Notes under the pieces: model-generated
Told to the model about the DNA's origin: nothing
Database searches by the model: none
Seen by the model: only the letters and a program-made list of their open reading frames with translations
NCBI GenBank assembly: GCA_012511245.1
Contig: JAAZGM010000056.1
Location: forward strand, 1 to 9,524
Direction: 5' to 3'
Length of the DNA stretch: 9,524 nucleotides
Origin: Methanomicrobiales archaeon
GTDB taxonomy: Archaea; Halobacteriota; Methanomicrobia; Methanomicrobiales; Methanoculleaceae
Position numbers and translations under genes: made by a program
Shown: positions 1-6,610 of the stretch, one piece after another
Numbering within the stretch: the first letter of the stretch is position 1
Layout of the letters: every line of letters starts with the position of its first letter

Positions 1-978
1 AACATCAGGGATATCATCAGGGCTGAACTGGCAGGTTCGGTCGACGAGTTCCGCGAAGACACGATGGGGAACCTGATCGCTGTGAAGCGCGGCGACGACT
101 TCTCCATCATGCTCGCCGCCCACATGGATGAGATCGGCCTGATGGTGCAGTATATCGACGAGAGGGGGTTCATCCAGGTCGTCCCCCTCGGAGGATGGTT
201 CGGGCCGGTGCTCTATTGCCAGCGGGTTGTCCTGCACGGGAGGAACGGGCCGGTCGTAGGCGTCCTCGGCGCAAAGCCCCCTCACGTCATGAAGGAGGAG
301 GAACGCAGGAAGGAGATCAAGATAGAGAACATGTTCGTCGATGTGGGTGCGACGAGCGAGGAGGAGGTGGCGAACCTCGGGATCGAGATAGGCACGGCGA
401 TCACCATCGACCGTGAGTACACGGAGCTTGCCGGCAACCGCGTCACGGGTAAAGCGCTCGACAACCGGGTCGGTGTCGCGATGCTCATCCGGGCGCTGCA
501 GCAGGCGAAGTCTCCCCATACGATCTACGGCGTCTTCACCGTCCAGGAGGAACTGGGGCTCAAGGGCGCGAAGGTGAGTGCCTACTCTCTGAACCCCGAT
601 TGTGCGATCGCGACCGACGTCACCATCCCCGGCGACCACCCCGGGATCGAGAAGAGGGATGCGAGTGTCGAGATGGGCAAAGGGCCGGTCCTGGTTCTCG
701 TCAGCGCGAGCGGGCGTGGACTGATGGCCGATCCGAGGATGACCGCATGGCTCCGCGAGACCGCGGAGAAGAACGCCATCCCCTGTCAGCTCGAGGTCGG
801 GACCGGCGGCAACACCGATGCGACGATCATCCATCTCGAACGGGGCGGTATTCCGAGCATCCCGTTCTCGATTCCTGCTCGTTACATCCACTCGCCCGTG
901 GAGGTGGTCGATATCACCGATATCGAGGCGGGGATCAAGCTCCTTGTCGAGGCGCTGAAGAGCAAACCTGCGCTCTGA
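1..978 (+). CDS. M42 family metallo-aminopeptidase (partial, 5' end outside window)
   Basis: Cytosolic dinuclear-metal aminopeptidase of the M42 (FrvX / TET aminopeptidase) family, which forms large self-compartmentalised assemblies and trims peptides. The frame is open from base 1, so the ATG at 64 is probably internal: the 21 codons before it read like the usual M42 N-terminus, and about 20-30 residues are missing. Counting from the first visible codon (325 residues), the complete active site is present: metal ligand H41 and D43 in AHMDEIG, bridging D154 in KALDNRVG, catalytic E183 and metal ligand E184 in VQEELGLKGA, D206 in ATDVT, and H297 in ARYIHSP. The GTGGNTDA segment (267-274) is also typical. 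The stop is TGA at 976-978. The family is certain, but the substrate preference (Glu, Leu or Lys type) cannot be read from sequence. The gene ends convergent to the ferredoxin gene, with a non-coding gap between them. Confidence 0.95.
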   Translation, partial: NIRDIIRAELAGSVDEFREDTMGNLIAVKRGDDFSIMLAAHMDEIGLMVQYIDERGFIQVVPLGGWFGPVLYCQRVVLHGRNGPVVGVLGAKPPHVMKEEERRKEIKIENMFVDVGATSEEEVANLGIEIGTAITIDREYTELAGNRVTGKALDNRVGVAMLIRALQQAKSPHTIYGVFTVQEELGLKGAKVSAYSLNPDCAIATDVTIPGDHPGIEKRDASVEMGKGPVLVLVSASGRGLMADPRMTAWLRETAEKNAIPCQLEVGTGGNTDATIIHLERGGIPSIPFSIPARYIHSPVEVVDITDIEAGIKLLVEALKSKPAL

Positions 979-1265
979 TGCGGCAGGACAAACCCTCTTT
1001 TTAGGATAATAGAAGTGCCCGGGAGAGTAATCCTTTCCCGGGTACATTTCCGATCAGCGGTGCTGCGTTTTTCCGGTTTGCGGGCGTTTGATTATTCTGG
1101 TCCGCAAACCTGCCGCACCCTGATGATCCGTCTCCAGGTTTGATCCCCTCTCAGGCAAGACACCCCGTGGATCTGAAAGGATATAGTCTTTACTGACCCA
1201 CACCCTTACTCCATACCCCGGGCTTATTCAGTCGTATTCAGCGCACCACGGCCGCCCGGATCGCC
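979..1265. other. Non-coding intergenic region with inverted repeats
   Basis: This 287-nt gap lies between convergent genes, and I recognise no protein in it. Besides the hairpin at 1015-1045 it holds a perfect 9-bp inverted repeat, GGTTTGCGG (1075-1083) and CCGCAAACC (1102-1110), with an 18-nt loop. A longer-range perfect 9-nt pair, TGCGGCAGG (979-987) and CCTGCCGCA (1109-1117), would bring the M42 stop region next to the second hairpin. An AT-rich GGATATAG (1179-1186) could be a weak plus-strand TATA box. TATTCAG occurs twice with a 10-nt period near 1224-1240. It could be a 3' UTR, a small RNA gene or decayed sequence. Confidence 0.4.
996..1045 (+). terminator. U-tract plus strong hairpin downstream of the M42 gene
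   Basis: Twenty bases after the M42 stop there is a T5 tract (998-1002), the kind of oligo-U signal archaeal RNA polymerase terminates on. A hairpin follows, with arms 1015-1027 and 1033-1045: GTGCCCGGGAGAG against CTTTCCCGGGTAC, 13 pairs including two G-U, and a 5-nt loop. The U-tract comes before the stem, not after it, so this is not a bacterial-type terminator. The hairpin may instead protect the mRNA 3' end or block read-through. The stem is seen directly; its function is inferred. Confidence 0.45.
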
Positions 1266-1493
1266 TCACTCTTCCACGATGATGACCGTTACCGGGCACG
1301 AGTCGGCGGCCTCGATTGCGCAGTCGATGAGTTCGTCGGGCACCTCGCCCTGCCCGGGGTCATCGTTGACCCGATACTTTTTCGTGATCGAGCTCAGATC
1401 GTCGGCCGGATCCTGTTCAAAAACCTCCGGGCAGAGATCCCAGCAGGACTCGCAGCTGATGCACCCCGGTCTGTCAATAGTAACCTTCACCAC
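1266..1493 (-). CDS. Single-cluster [4Fe-4S] ferredoxin, Pyrococcus-type
   Basis: Small acidic cytosolic electron carrier. I chose the GTG at 1493 as start because GGAGGT (1506-1501) sits 7 nt before it. A longer reading from a GTG at 1511 would put that ribosome site inside the gene. From 1493 the protein has 75 residues. Cysteines lie at 11, 14, 17, 21, 58 and 66, and C21 and C66 are each followed by Pro. From knowledge of the Pyrococcus furiosus ferredoxin, positions 11, 14, 17 and the last Cys-Pro hold the cluster (position 14 is Asp there, Cys here), while 21 and 58 match the pair that forms a disulfide. One cubane [4Fe-4S] cluster is therefore expected, not two. The gene stands alone, divergent from the PH-domain gene, so the redox partner is unknown. 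Confidence 0.9.
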   Translation of the reverse strand: MVKVTIDRPGCISCESCWDLCPEVFEQDPADDLSSITKKYRVNDDPGQGEVPDELIDCAIEAADSCPVTVIIVEE

Positions 1494-1500
1494 TTTCAAT

Positions 1501-1542
1501 ACCTCCGTCACTGTATCGGGAAGGTTTTTTCATGCCTTAAAC
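1501..1542 (-). promoter_or_regulatory. Candidate promoter and ribosome binding site of the ferredoxin gene
   Basis: On the minus strand a TATA-like GTTTAAGG (1542-1535) would place the transcript start near 1511-1513. A full GGAGGT (1506-1501) lies 7 nt before the GTG at 1493. The ribosome site is clear and decides the start; the TATA assignment is tentative. Confidence 0.5.
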
Positions 1543-1575
1543 GTACCGCTCCAGCGGCCATGCAGGAGGGCAGGT

Positions 1576-1584
1576 AAAGTATAT
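1576..1584 (+). promoter_or_regulatory. TATA box of the PH-domain gene, near-leaderless
   Basis: AAAGTATAT is centred about 30 nt before the ATG at 1611, which predicts a transcript start only a few bases before the start codon. There is no ribosome binding site before that ATG, which fits a leaderless or nearly leaderless mRNA. Confidence 0.5.
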
Positions 1585-1610
1585 CGACTGTACGGCCAGA
1601 GTGAACTCCC

Positions 1611-2210
1611 ATGCCCCCCACTGCCCTTCGCATAGGAGAAGCGTTCAGACCGGTGCCGCAGTTCCGGTCGTACCTCTACGCATCCCTCGTCCTTGCCGTC
1701 GTCATACTCATCCTGCCCTGGCTCGCTCCCATCGCCGTCTTTGAGTTCCCCATCGCCGTCCCGGTGCTCGCCGTCATCGTCTTCGTCGCCTACTGGATAC
1801 CGCTCTACTACAAGAGCATCGCCTACTGTCTCACCGCCACCGAGGTGACCTGGCAGCGCGGGGTCTGGTTCCGGCAGACCGGTATCGTCCCCTACAACCG
1901 GATCACGAACGTCGATATCACCCAGGGTCCCCTGATGCGGTTCTTCTCCTTCTCGGCGGTCAAGGTGCAGACCGCGGGCTACTCCGCCCAGGCCCGGGCG
2001 GAGATCATCCTCAACGGGATAGCGGACGCAAAAGATCTCCAGGAGAGGATCATGAACTTCGTGCGGACGACCGGACCGGTCGCAGCGACCGGCGGGGAGC
2101 CCGAAGGGGCACCGGCCGCCGATGCGGTGGTGGAGGAGCTCCGGGCGATACGGCACCTGCTTGAGGGGCGAAAGGAGCCGCCTCACGAACCGGATCGGCC
2201 GGCCTCGTGA
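1611..2210 (+). CDS. Membrane protein with bacterial PH (bPH2, YdbS-like) domain
   Basis: 199 residues. Two hydrophobic segments (about 21-45 and 47-66) form a membrane hairpin. They are followed by a cytoplasmic bPH2 domain (about 67-152) of the family once called DUF304 or YdbS-like. The family signature is clear: LTATEVTWQRGVWFRQTG, then PYNRITNVDITQGPLMRFF, then VKVQTAGYSA. The C-terminus is an Ala/Gly/Pro-rich linker (153-172), then a short charged helix (173-187) and a polar tail. No enzymatic role is known; such domains are thought to act in membrane or envelope interactions. The start is the ATG at 1611, supported by the upstream TATA box. The last 28 bases overlap the end of arcS on the other strand. 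The family call is strong; function is unknown. Confidence 0.85.
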   Translation: MPPTALRIGEAFRPVPQFRSYLYASLVLAVVILILPWLAPIAVFEFPIAVPVLAVIVFVAYWIPLYYKSIAYCLTATEVTWQRGVWFRQTGIVPYNRITNVDITQGPLMRFFSFSAVKVQTAGYSAQARAEIILNGIADAKDLQERIMNFVRTTGPVAATGGEPEGAPAADAVVEELRAIRHLLEGRKEPPHEPDRPAS

Positions 2211-3838
2211 TGCTTCTGCACCTTCCGCACCCGAACCGCAACACCGCGCTTTGAGCGGAGCATCTCGTCCGCTCCCATCATCGCCCGCCCGGTGGCGGTC
2301 GCAAGCGGGCCTTCCACGAGCACCTCGTCGCCCTCCCGTATCCGCGGATCGCATGCCGTGATCCCCGGTGCGAGGACATCGCCCTGCGGCACGAACGCAT
2401 CGATCTTCACCCGGTAACCCTCCGGGATCAGGTCCCAACCATCGAACGTCGGGCGGAAGAGCCCGGTCCCCGCGTCGATGCTGAAGAGCTGCTGCTTCCC
2501 GCGCAGCACCGCCATCTGCATGCTCCGCCCCCGGACCTGGAGGCCTTTTGTGTTGATCTCGGTCGCAAACTGCCAGGAGACCGTGCCCCTGACCATATCG
2601 GTCTGCATCCGCCGCTCGCCCTCGAGGGCGGCGTTGAGCGTCCGCAAGGACTCCGGCGCCGTCGGGTGGCCGCGGCAGGTCACCTCGATATCGATGCCGC
2701 AGGCCTCCGCCGCCATCTCTGCGACGGTGAGAGCGCCGCCGTCGAGGTGGGCGATAACCCGGCGGTAGGGGTGCGCGGCGAAATAGCGGGTGAGGATATC
2801 GGCGATGAAGGCGCACTCCTCGCGATCCCAGTAGCCGGTCACCGGCACGTCGTAGTGCCCCGCCGGGTAGATCCGTTCGAGTTCTCTCGGCACGAGGCCG
2901 AGGGGCGATGTGACGATCAGTTCGTGCGCCCGCCGGTCCACGACGTTCATGAAGAGTTTGTGGCTCCGGGAGAGCGAGTAGGGTTTTCGCGCCGAGCAGG
3001 GGAGGAGGACCGCGACGTCGGTTCGGGTCGGGACGAACCGCTCAATCACCCGGTCGGCGAACCGCCGGATCTCCGAGCGGTTCTGCGACTCGGCGGTGGC
3101 GGCAAGCATCGGCACCGCCCGAACCACCGGGAGGGAGCGCTCCATGAGGGCATAGTTCCGGTCGAGGAACCGGAGGATACCCGTCTGTGCGGCATCGGCA
3201 CGGCACCGCGACTCCATCAGTTCCCGGAGCCTCCCCGTCTCGATATAGTGGCGCACGAGGGCGAGCTCGCGGTCGAGCGCGAGACGGTTGTGCCGGAGAA
3301 GGTCGCCGTCCCGGCAACCCTCGCACCCGCAGACCCCGGTCGCCATCAGTGTTGCCGGAAACTCACCTTCAGGAAGGCAGAACTTCTTCTCTGCAGAGGC
3401 AAGATCGACCGCCCGGTAGTCGAAGAGGTCGAAGCCTGAGTAGACGAGGAGGCAGGCGGTCGAGGGGAGCGCCGATGCCGGGGCGTACCACGCGGTGTCC
3501 GGCGGGATTCTTTCTTTCAGGACTGCAAGCCACGTTGCGTAGTTCCGGGGATTCATCTGTGCCGTGTGCCAGTTTGCGACCAGGACGCAGTCGCCGGACT
3601 CCGCCGCGGCCGGGGCGAGCGGGTGGATGGCGACCGGCTGCCCCTCGCCCGGGGAAAAGTAGTTCTCCACGAACGCCGGGTCGATGGCGAGCGGGACGTT
3701 CGAGAGGGAGCGCTCCCTGAGCGCCGGGAAGAGGGTATCCGTATCGAGGGCGGCGGGGAGGGATACAGTTCTTCCTTCCTCCTCATAGACCCCGATCCGC
3801 GCAAGACCGTCGCGTTTCTGCGCCTCATACCTGCTCAT
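2183..3838 (-). CDS. arcS: Archaeosine synthase ArcS (TgtA2) with C-terminal PUA domain
   Basis: Acts after TgtA on preQ0 at position 15 of tRNA, on the path to archaeosine. In other euryarchaea ArcS attaches lysine to preQ0-tRNA and the radical-SAM partner RaSEA finishes the reaction; no RaSEA gene is visible here. I place the start at the ATG at 3838 (551 residues): GGAGGTG lies 5 nt before it, and the extra 38 residues of the longer open frame only shadow tgtA. A TGT-like N-terminal half keeps a zinc-site remnant (C170, C172, C175, then a His near 183-197) but has no DSGSFQ catalytic motif. The ArcS signature PC-x3-KPY-x2-S-x2-H spans 280-293 (P280, C281, K285, P286, Y287, S290, H293). A PUA RNA-binding domain covers about 476-541. 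It overlaps tgtA by 14 nt, which suggests translational coupling. Confidence 0.93.
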   Translation of the reverse strand: MSRYEAQKRDGLARIGVYEEEGRTVSLPAALDTDTLFPALRERSLSNVPLAIDPAFVENYFSPGEGQPVAIHPLAPAAAESGDCVLVANWHTAQMNPRNYATWLAVLKERIPPDTAWYAPASALPSTACLLVYSGFDLFDYRAVDLASAEKKFCLPEGEFPATLMATGVCGCEGCRDGDLLRHNRLALDRELALVRHYIETGRLRELMESRCRADAAQTGILRFLDRNYALMERSLPVVRAVPMLAATAESQNRSEIRRFADRVIERFVPTRTDVAVLLPCSARKPYSLSRSHKLFMNVVDRRAHELIVTSPLGLVPRELERIYPAGHYDVPVTGYWDREECAFIADILTRYFAAHPYRRVIAHLDGGALTVAEMAAEACGIDIEVTCRGHPTAPESLRTLNAALEGERRMQTDMVRGTVSWQFATEINTKGLQVRGRSMQMAVLRGKQQLFSIDAGTGLFRPTFDGWDLIPEGYRVKIDAFVPQGDVLAPGITACDPRIREGDEVLVEGPLATATGRAMMGADEMLRSKRGVAVRVRKVQKHHEAGRSGS

Positions 3839-5276
3839 CGAGCACCTCCACGCCAGGGACTTCTTCACGGACGATCCGCGCCCATTCGTCGCTGCATCGG
3901 ACAGTAAACCGGCTCTCCGGGTGCGCTTCCACCAGAGCGCGAAGCCCGGCACACCCCGACCTGACCATATCGTCGTCCCAATCCGGGACCTCGCTCTGGC
4001 CGACGGGGAACGTCTCCGCGAGTTCCACCGGATACGGCCCGAAGGGCGGCTTGAAGTTCAGGACGGTATCGAACCCGGGGGTTTCCCGACCGTCGAACGT
4101 GACGAGCACCCGCTCGCCGACGGGGATACGGGGGATGACCTCGTGGAACCGGAGCACCTCCGTCCTCCGGCAGGTCTCCGAGCCCCGGTAGAAGAATCGG
4201 CGTTTTGAGACGGGATCGTCCTGTTCGAGCTCGGCCGCATGGGCGAGGAGCTCCCGGTAGCCGTTGAGCAGGAGCGGGTGGCTCCGGCAGCGTTCGTCGA
4301 CGAGCTCCCAGAGCGTCCCGTCCTGGATCGCCTGCCGGATGCGGGCGATCTCCGCGAGGGTGACATGCAGGTTATGGAGGGCGAGCAGCCGCTCCCGGTC
4401 GGGAGACTTCCGGAGTTCTTCGGCGGTCATCGAGCGGCAGACCCGGCAGGGGCAGGGGAGCTCCGCGAGCTCGTCGAGTTTGAGGCTCCCGTGCGGGGTG
4501 ATGTAGCGCCCTTCCCGGGCGAAGAGGGCGTATGCGGCCGAATCGAAGAGATCGCAGCCCATCGCGACCGCGAGAGCGAACATCGACGGGTGGCCTGCGC
4601 CGAAGAGGTGGACGGCGGTCGCCGGGGAGAGACCGCGTTTTGCCGCGAGAACGACCTGCACGAGGTCCTTGTAGCGGTAACTCTCCATCAGCGGCACCAC
4701 GGCGCCGATGGGAGCAAAGGCAAAACCGAGATCCTGGACGGCCTGTCCCGCCTCCTCCCGGAGATCGGTGAAGATGCCGCCCTGCACCGGCCCTGCGAGG
4801 TTTGCGTCGGGGAAGAGCTCGCGTGCCTCACGGATACGCTCCATCGTTGTCGCAAGCTCCCGTGCCGCTCTCTCCCGGCCGGCATCCGGCGGGGTGGGGA
4901 TATCCAGGGGAACGACGATATCGCTTCGTATCGCCTGCTGGAACTCGAGCGTCTCCTGGTTGCTGACTTCGACCTCGCCATAGACCGAGAGCTGGAACGA
5001 TCCCGAGTCGGTCATGATGACGCCGTCGAAGTCGAGAACGCTGTGAAGCCCATCTGCGATCGCCTGATCGTGGAACTTCTCGCTCCTCCTGAATATGTAG
5101 GCGTTCGTGATCAGGGCTTCGACGCCCATCTCCTGCATCTCGCGGGGGGTGACCAGGGGGAGGTGGGGGTTGACGACGGGGAGGAGCGCGGGCGTCCTGA
5201 CCATTTTGTCGTTCACCCTGAGCTTGCCGACCCGTCCTGCGATATCTTTGTGTATGACCTCAAACGTAATTGCCAT
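3825..5276 (-). CDS. tgtA: Archaeosine tRNA-guanine transglycosylase TgtA
   Basis: Exchanges guanine-15 in the D-loop of tRNA for preQ0, the first tRNA-level step of archaeosine synthesis. 483 residues. The TIM-barrel catalytic domain (about 1-340) carries the two catalytic aspartates: D90 in MTDSGSFQ, and D245 in CDLFDSAAYALFA, which matches the second catalytic Asp of the Pyrococcus enzyme. The zinc site is C275, C277, C280 and H304 (or H301), in CPCRVC followed by HNLH. Residues about 345-483 are the accessory region, including PFGPYPVEL. The single-chain Pyrococcus TgtA is about 580 residues and ends in a PUA domain. This one stops before it, and the PUA domain is found on ArcS instead. 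The start is the ATG at 5276, 5 nt after the AMMECR1 stop, with only a weak GGCGGT ribosome site, so coupling to the upstream gene is likely. Confidence 0.95.
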   Translation of the reverse strand: MAITFEVIHKDIAGRVGKLRVNDKMVRTPALLPVVNPHLPLVTPREMQEMGVEALITNAYIFRRSEKFHDQAIADGLHSVLDFDGVIMTDSGSFQLSVYGEVEVSNQETLEFQQAIRSDIVVPLDIPTPPDAGRERAARELATTMERIREARELFPDANLAGPVQGGIFTDLREEAGQAVQDLGFAFAPIGAVVPLMESYRYKDLVQVVLAAKRGLSPATAVHLFGAGHPSMFALAVAMGCDLFDSAAYALFAREGRYITPHGSLKLDELAELPCPCRVCRSMTAEELRKSPDRERLLALHNLHVTLAEIARIRQAIQDGTLWELVDERCRSHPLLLNGYRELLAHAAELEQDDPVSKRRFFYRGSETCRRTEVLRFHEVIPRIPVGERVLVTFDGRETPGFDTVLNFKPPFGPYPVELAETFPVGQSEVPDWDDDMVRSGCAGLRALVEAHPESRFTVRCSDEWARIVREEVPGVEVLDEQV

Positions 5277-5281
5277 TGGGG

Positions 5282-5848
5282 TTAAACCGCCTTTTCTTCA
5301 AATATCTGCCCCTCGAACGTCAGAACGGCAACGTCGCCGCGCTTCCAGCACCCGGGCGGGAGACCGGCCTTGCCGCAGGTCCGGTCGAGGAACTCCGTGC
5401 TGGTCCAGCCGTACTCCGCCGGGACCTGCGGGAGGAGAAGACCCCCTCTCCCGAGGCCGCTGACGATCAGGCCGTGCCTCCCGACCTTGACACAGCCCGG
5501 GCGCTCCTGCGGCGGGCAGTCGAGCGCCCGGGGCAGCGTGAGCACCGTCACCTCGAGATCGATATCGGCGAGTTCCCGGTGCGATACCGGCGGGAACCGC
5601 GGATCTTCGAGGGCCGCCGATGCCGCCGCCTCGACGATCGCATCGCCGAGCGGTTTTACGGGATAGGGGAGGCCGATGCATCCACGAAGGTCGCCCTGCC
5701 GCTTGATCGTGACAAAGACGCCGCGCTCCTCAAGAAATATCGGAGGGAGATCGGGCGGCACCATCCGTTCGCCGTCGACGGCCTTCTCGACGGCGCTTCG
5801 TGCCAGCCGAACCGCCGTTCTGCCTTCTTCCGGGGTCAGCATTTCCAT
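5282..5848 (-). CDS. AMMECR1-domain protein (COG2078 / TIGR00296 family)
   Basis: 188 residues from the ATG at 5848; an in-frame ATG at 5842 is an alternative. The frame stays open far upstream, but that extension only shadows the archaellin-like gene. The AMMECR1 signature LRGCIG is at 54-59, after a VFVTIK strand. ALEDPRFPPV (79-88), LEVTVL (98-103), GLLLPQV (136-142) and the C-terminal CWKRGDVAVLTFEG region all fit a complete domain of normal length. The biochemical role of this widespread family is not settled. The invariant motif with C57 suggests a catalytic or ligand pocket. It lies 5 nt before tgtA on the same strand, so co-transcription with the archaeosine genes is very likely. Whether it acts in that pathway is inference only. 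Confidence 0.9.
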   Translation of the reverse strand: MEMLTPEEGRTAVRLARSAVEKAVDGERMVPPDLPPIFLEERGVFVTIKRQGDLRGCIGLPYPVKPLGDAIVEAAASAALEDPRFPPVSHRELADIDLEVTVLTLPRALDCPPQERPGCVKVGRHGLIVSGLGRGGLLLPQVPAEYGWTSTEFLDRTCGKAGLPPGCWKRGDVAVLTFEGQIFEEKAV

Positions 5849-5870
5849 CAGAATGGGTTGTATGTTGTTG

Positions 5871-5879
5871 AATACTTTT
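5871..5879 (-). promoter_or_regulatory. TATA box of the AMMECR1-tgtA-arcS operon (leaderless)
   Basis: AAAAGTATT on the minus strand is centred about 27 nt before the ATG at 5848, so the transcript should begin almost at the start codon. No ribosome site is present. The box overlaps the TAA stop of the archaellin-like gene (5880-5878), so the operon probably has its own promoter, although read-through from upstream is possible. Confidence 0.45.
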
Positions 5880-6441
5880 AGTTTTGTGGGGAAGAGGCAC
5901 CGTTTCCGGGAACCCCGGCGATCGAGCAGGGCAGGGCGCCCGGAAGACGCACCCTGACAGATAGGGGTGTCCCGGCGGGTATGGGGCGGTCGAGATGGAT
6001 CCGGATCGTGCACTCCTCTCCGGTCGGGAGGGGCATACTGCCGTCGCCGTCCCGGGGGAGTGACGCCGCCCATGTGCCCGGCCTGAGGAGAGAGTCTCCC
6101 GATTGCGAGAGGATCTCGATGTAATCCCCCGCCATCACCGTCACGGTGGCGCGAGCGATATCGACCGCCCCGCTCTCTCCGGTATTGATGACGGCGAACG
6201 CCAGGGTATCGATATGGGTTCCGGAAAGAACCGGGATCGATGAATAGCCGGCGATGTCTCCGGCCGGTGCAAGATGCGATTCGTTTGCGATCAGAACCGG
6301 ATATGCGCCCGTATCGCCCGGAACCTCTCCTCCCACGGCACCCGCCCCGAGCGAGACGAACGAGAAGAGTGTCGTGACGACGACAAACGCCACGAAGATT
6401 GCCGCCAGCTCCAGCTGCGTGGATCCCTCGCTTCCCCCCAT
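5878..6441 (-). CDS. Archaellin-like / type IV pilin-like secreted protein
   Basis: 187 residues. The N-terminus has the archaellin pattern of a short leader, Gly, then a long hydrophobic helix: cleavage after G6 would give a mature protein starting STQLE, with Glu at +5 as in archaellins and type IV pilins. The helix runs about 10-34 and includes AAIFVAFVVV and FSFVSLGAG. The outer part keeps the archaellin fold pattern: IAGYSS, then IDTLAFAVINTG, then VDIARATVTV. The expected basic residue before the cleavage Gly is Glu here, so processing by the archaeal prepilin peptidase is uncertain. The frame has a TAG stop upstream and no other start, so the ATG at 6441 is fixed. No arl/fla motor genes are near, so this may be a minor or orphan subunit or another surface protein. 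Confidence 0.7.
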   Translation of the reverse strand: MGGSEGSTQLELAAIFVAFVVVTTLFSFVSLGAGAVGGEVPGDTGAYPVLIANESHLAPAGDIAGYSSIPVLSGTHIDTLAFAVINTGESGAVDIARATVTVMAGDYIEILSQSGDSLLRPGTWAASLPRDGDGSMPLPTGEECTIRIHLDRPIPAGTPLSVRVRLPGALPCSIAGVPGNGASSPQN

Positions 6442-6475
6442 GATAATAACGCCAGTGGTAAGACCTGAGAACTAG

Positions 6476-6497
6476 TATATAGAGGTATCTGGATACC
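6476..6497 (-). promoter_or_regulatory. Promoter and palindrome upstream of the archaellin-like gene
   Basis: TATATA (6481-6476) predicts a transcript start near 6452, about 10 nt before the ATG at 6441. No ribosome site is seen. Two bases upstream of the TATA box, where TFB would contact the BRE, lies a perfect inverted repeat, GGTATC-2-GATACC (6484-6497), suitable for a dimeric regulator. Confidence 0.45.
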
Positions 6498-6576
6498 GCA
6501 GGCATGCGCGGCCGATCCGAAGGGCATCACGAAGGGCTCTCTGCCGCCCGGCGGCGGGGCGAGGTATCCCTACGGC

Positions 6577-6584
6577 TTTATATT
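6577..6584 (+). promoter_or_regulatory. TATA box of the RNase P RNA gene
   Basis: TTTATATT is centred about 27-30 nt before the first paired bases of the RNase P RNA, giving a predicted transcript start near 6607. The half-site GAGGTATC (6561-6568) lies 8 nt upstream and repeats the sequence at 6482-6489 next to the archaellin-like promoter. Confidence 0.55.
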
Positions 6585-6610
6585 CACAACACAAAATATT
6601 ATAAGGGAGA

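Noticed and set aside
1121..1176. Possible box C/D sRNA: TGATGA (1121-1126) and CTGA (1173-1176) about 46 nt apart.
   Set aside because: The C box has C instead of a purine before it, no convincing internal D' or C' boxes are present, and there is no clear terminal stem. Such short motifs arise by chance.
1530..2816. Minus-strand open frame of 428 residues across the PH-domain gene and the end of arcS.
   Set aside because: It is a frame shadow of two well-supported genes and has repetitive Arg/Gly/Asp-biased composition.
3839..3952. N-terminal extension of arcS by 38 residues.
   Set aside because: It lies inside tgtA in another frame, and a strong GGAGGTG is placed 5 nt before the ATG at 3838.
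2666..5285. Long plus-strand open frames opposite arcS and tgtA (257 and 348 residues).
   Set aside because: They are antisense shadows typical of high-GC DNA, with Arg/Glu/Gly-biased composition and no family features. The minus-strand genes have full catalytic motifs.
5849..6505. Long open frame continuing upstream of the AMMECR1 gene (would give 407 residues).
   Set aside because: The added part is Arg/Gly-rich low-quality sequence that shadows the archaellin-like gene. AMMECR1 domain homology begins at the ATG at 5848, which also has a well-placed TATA box.
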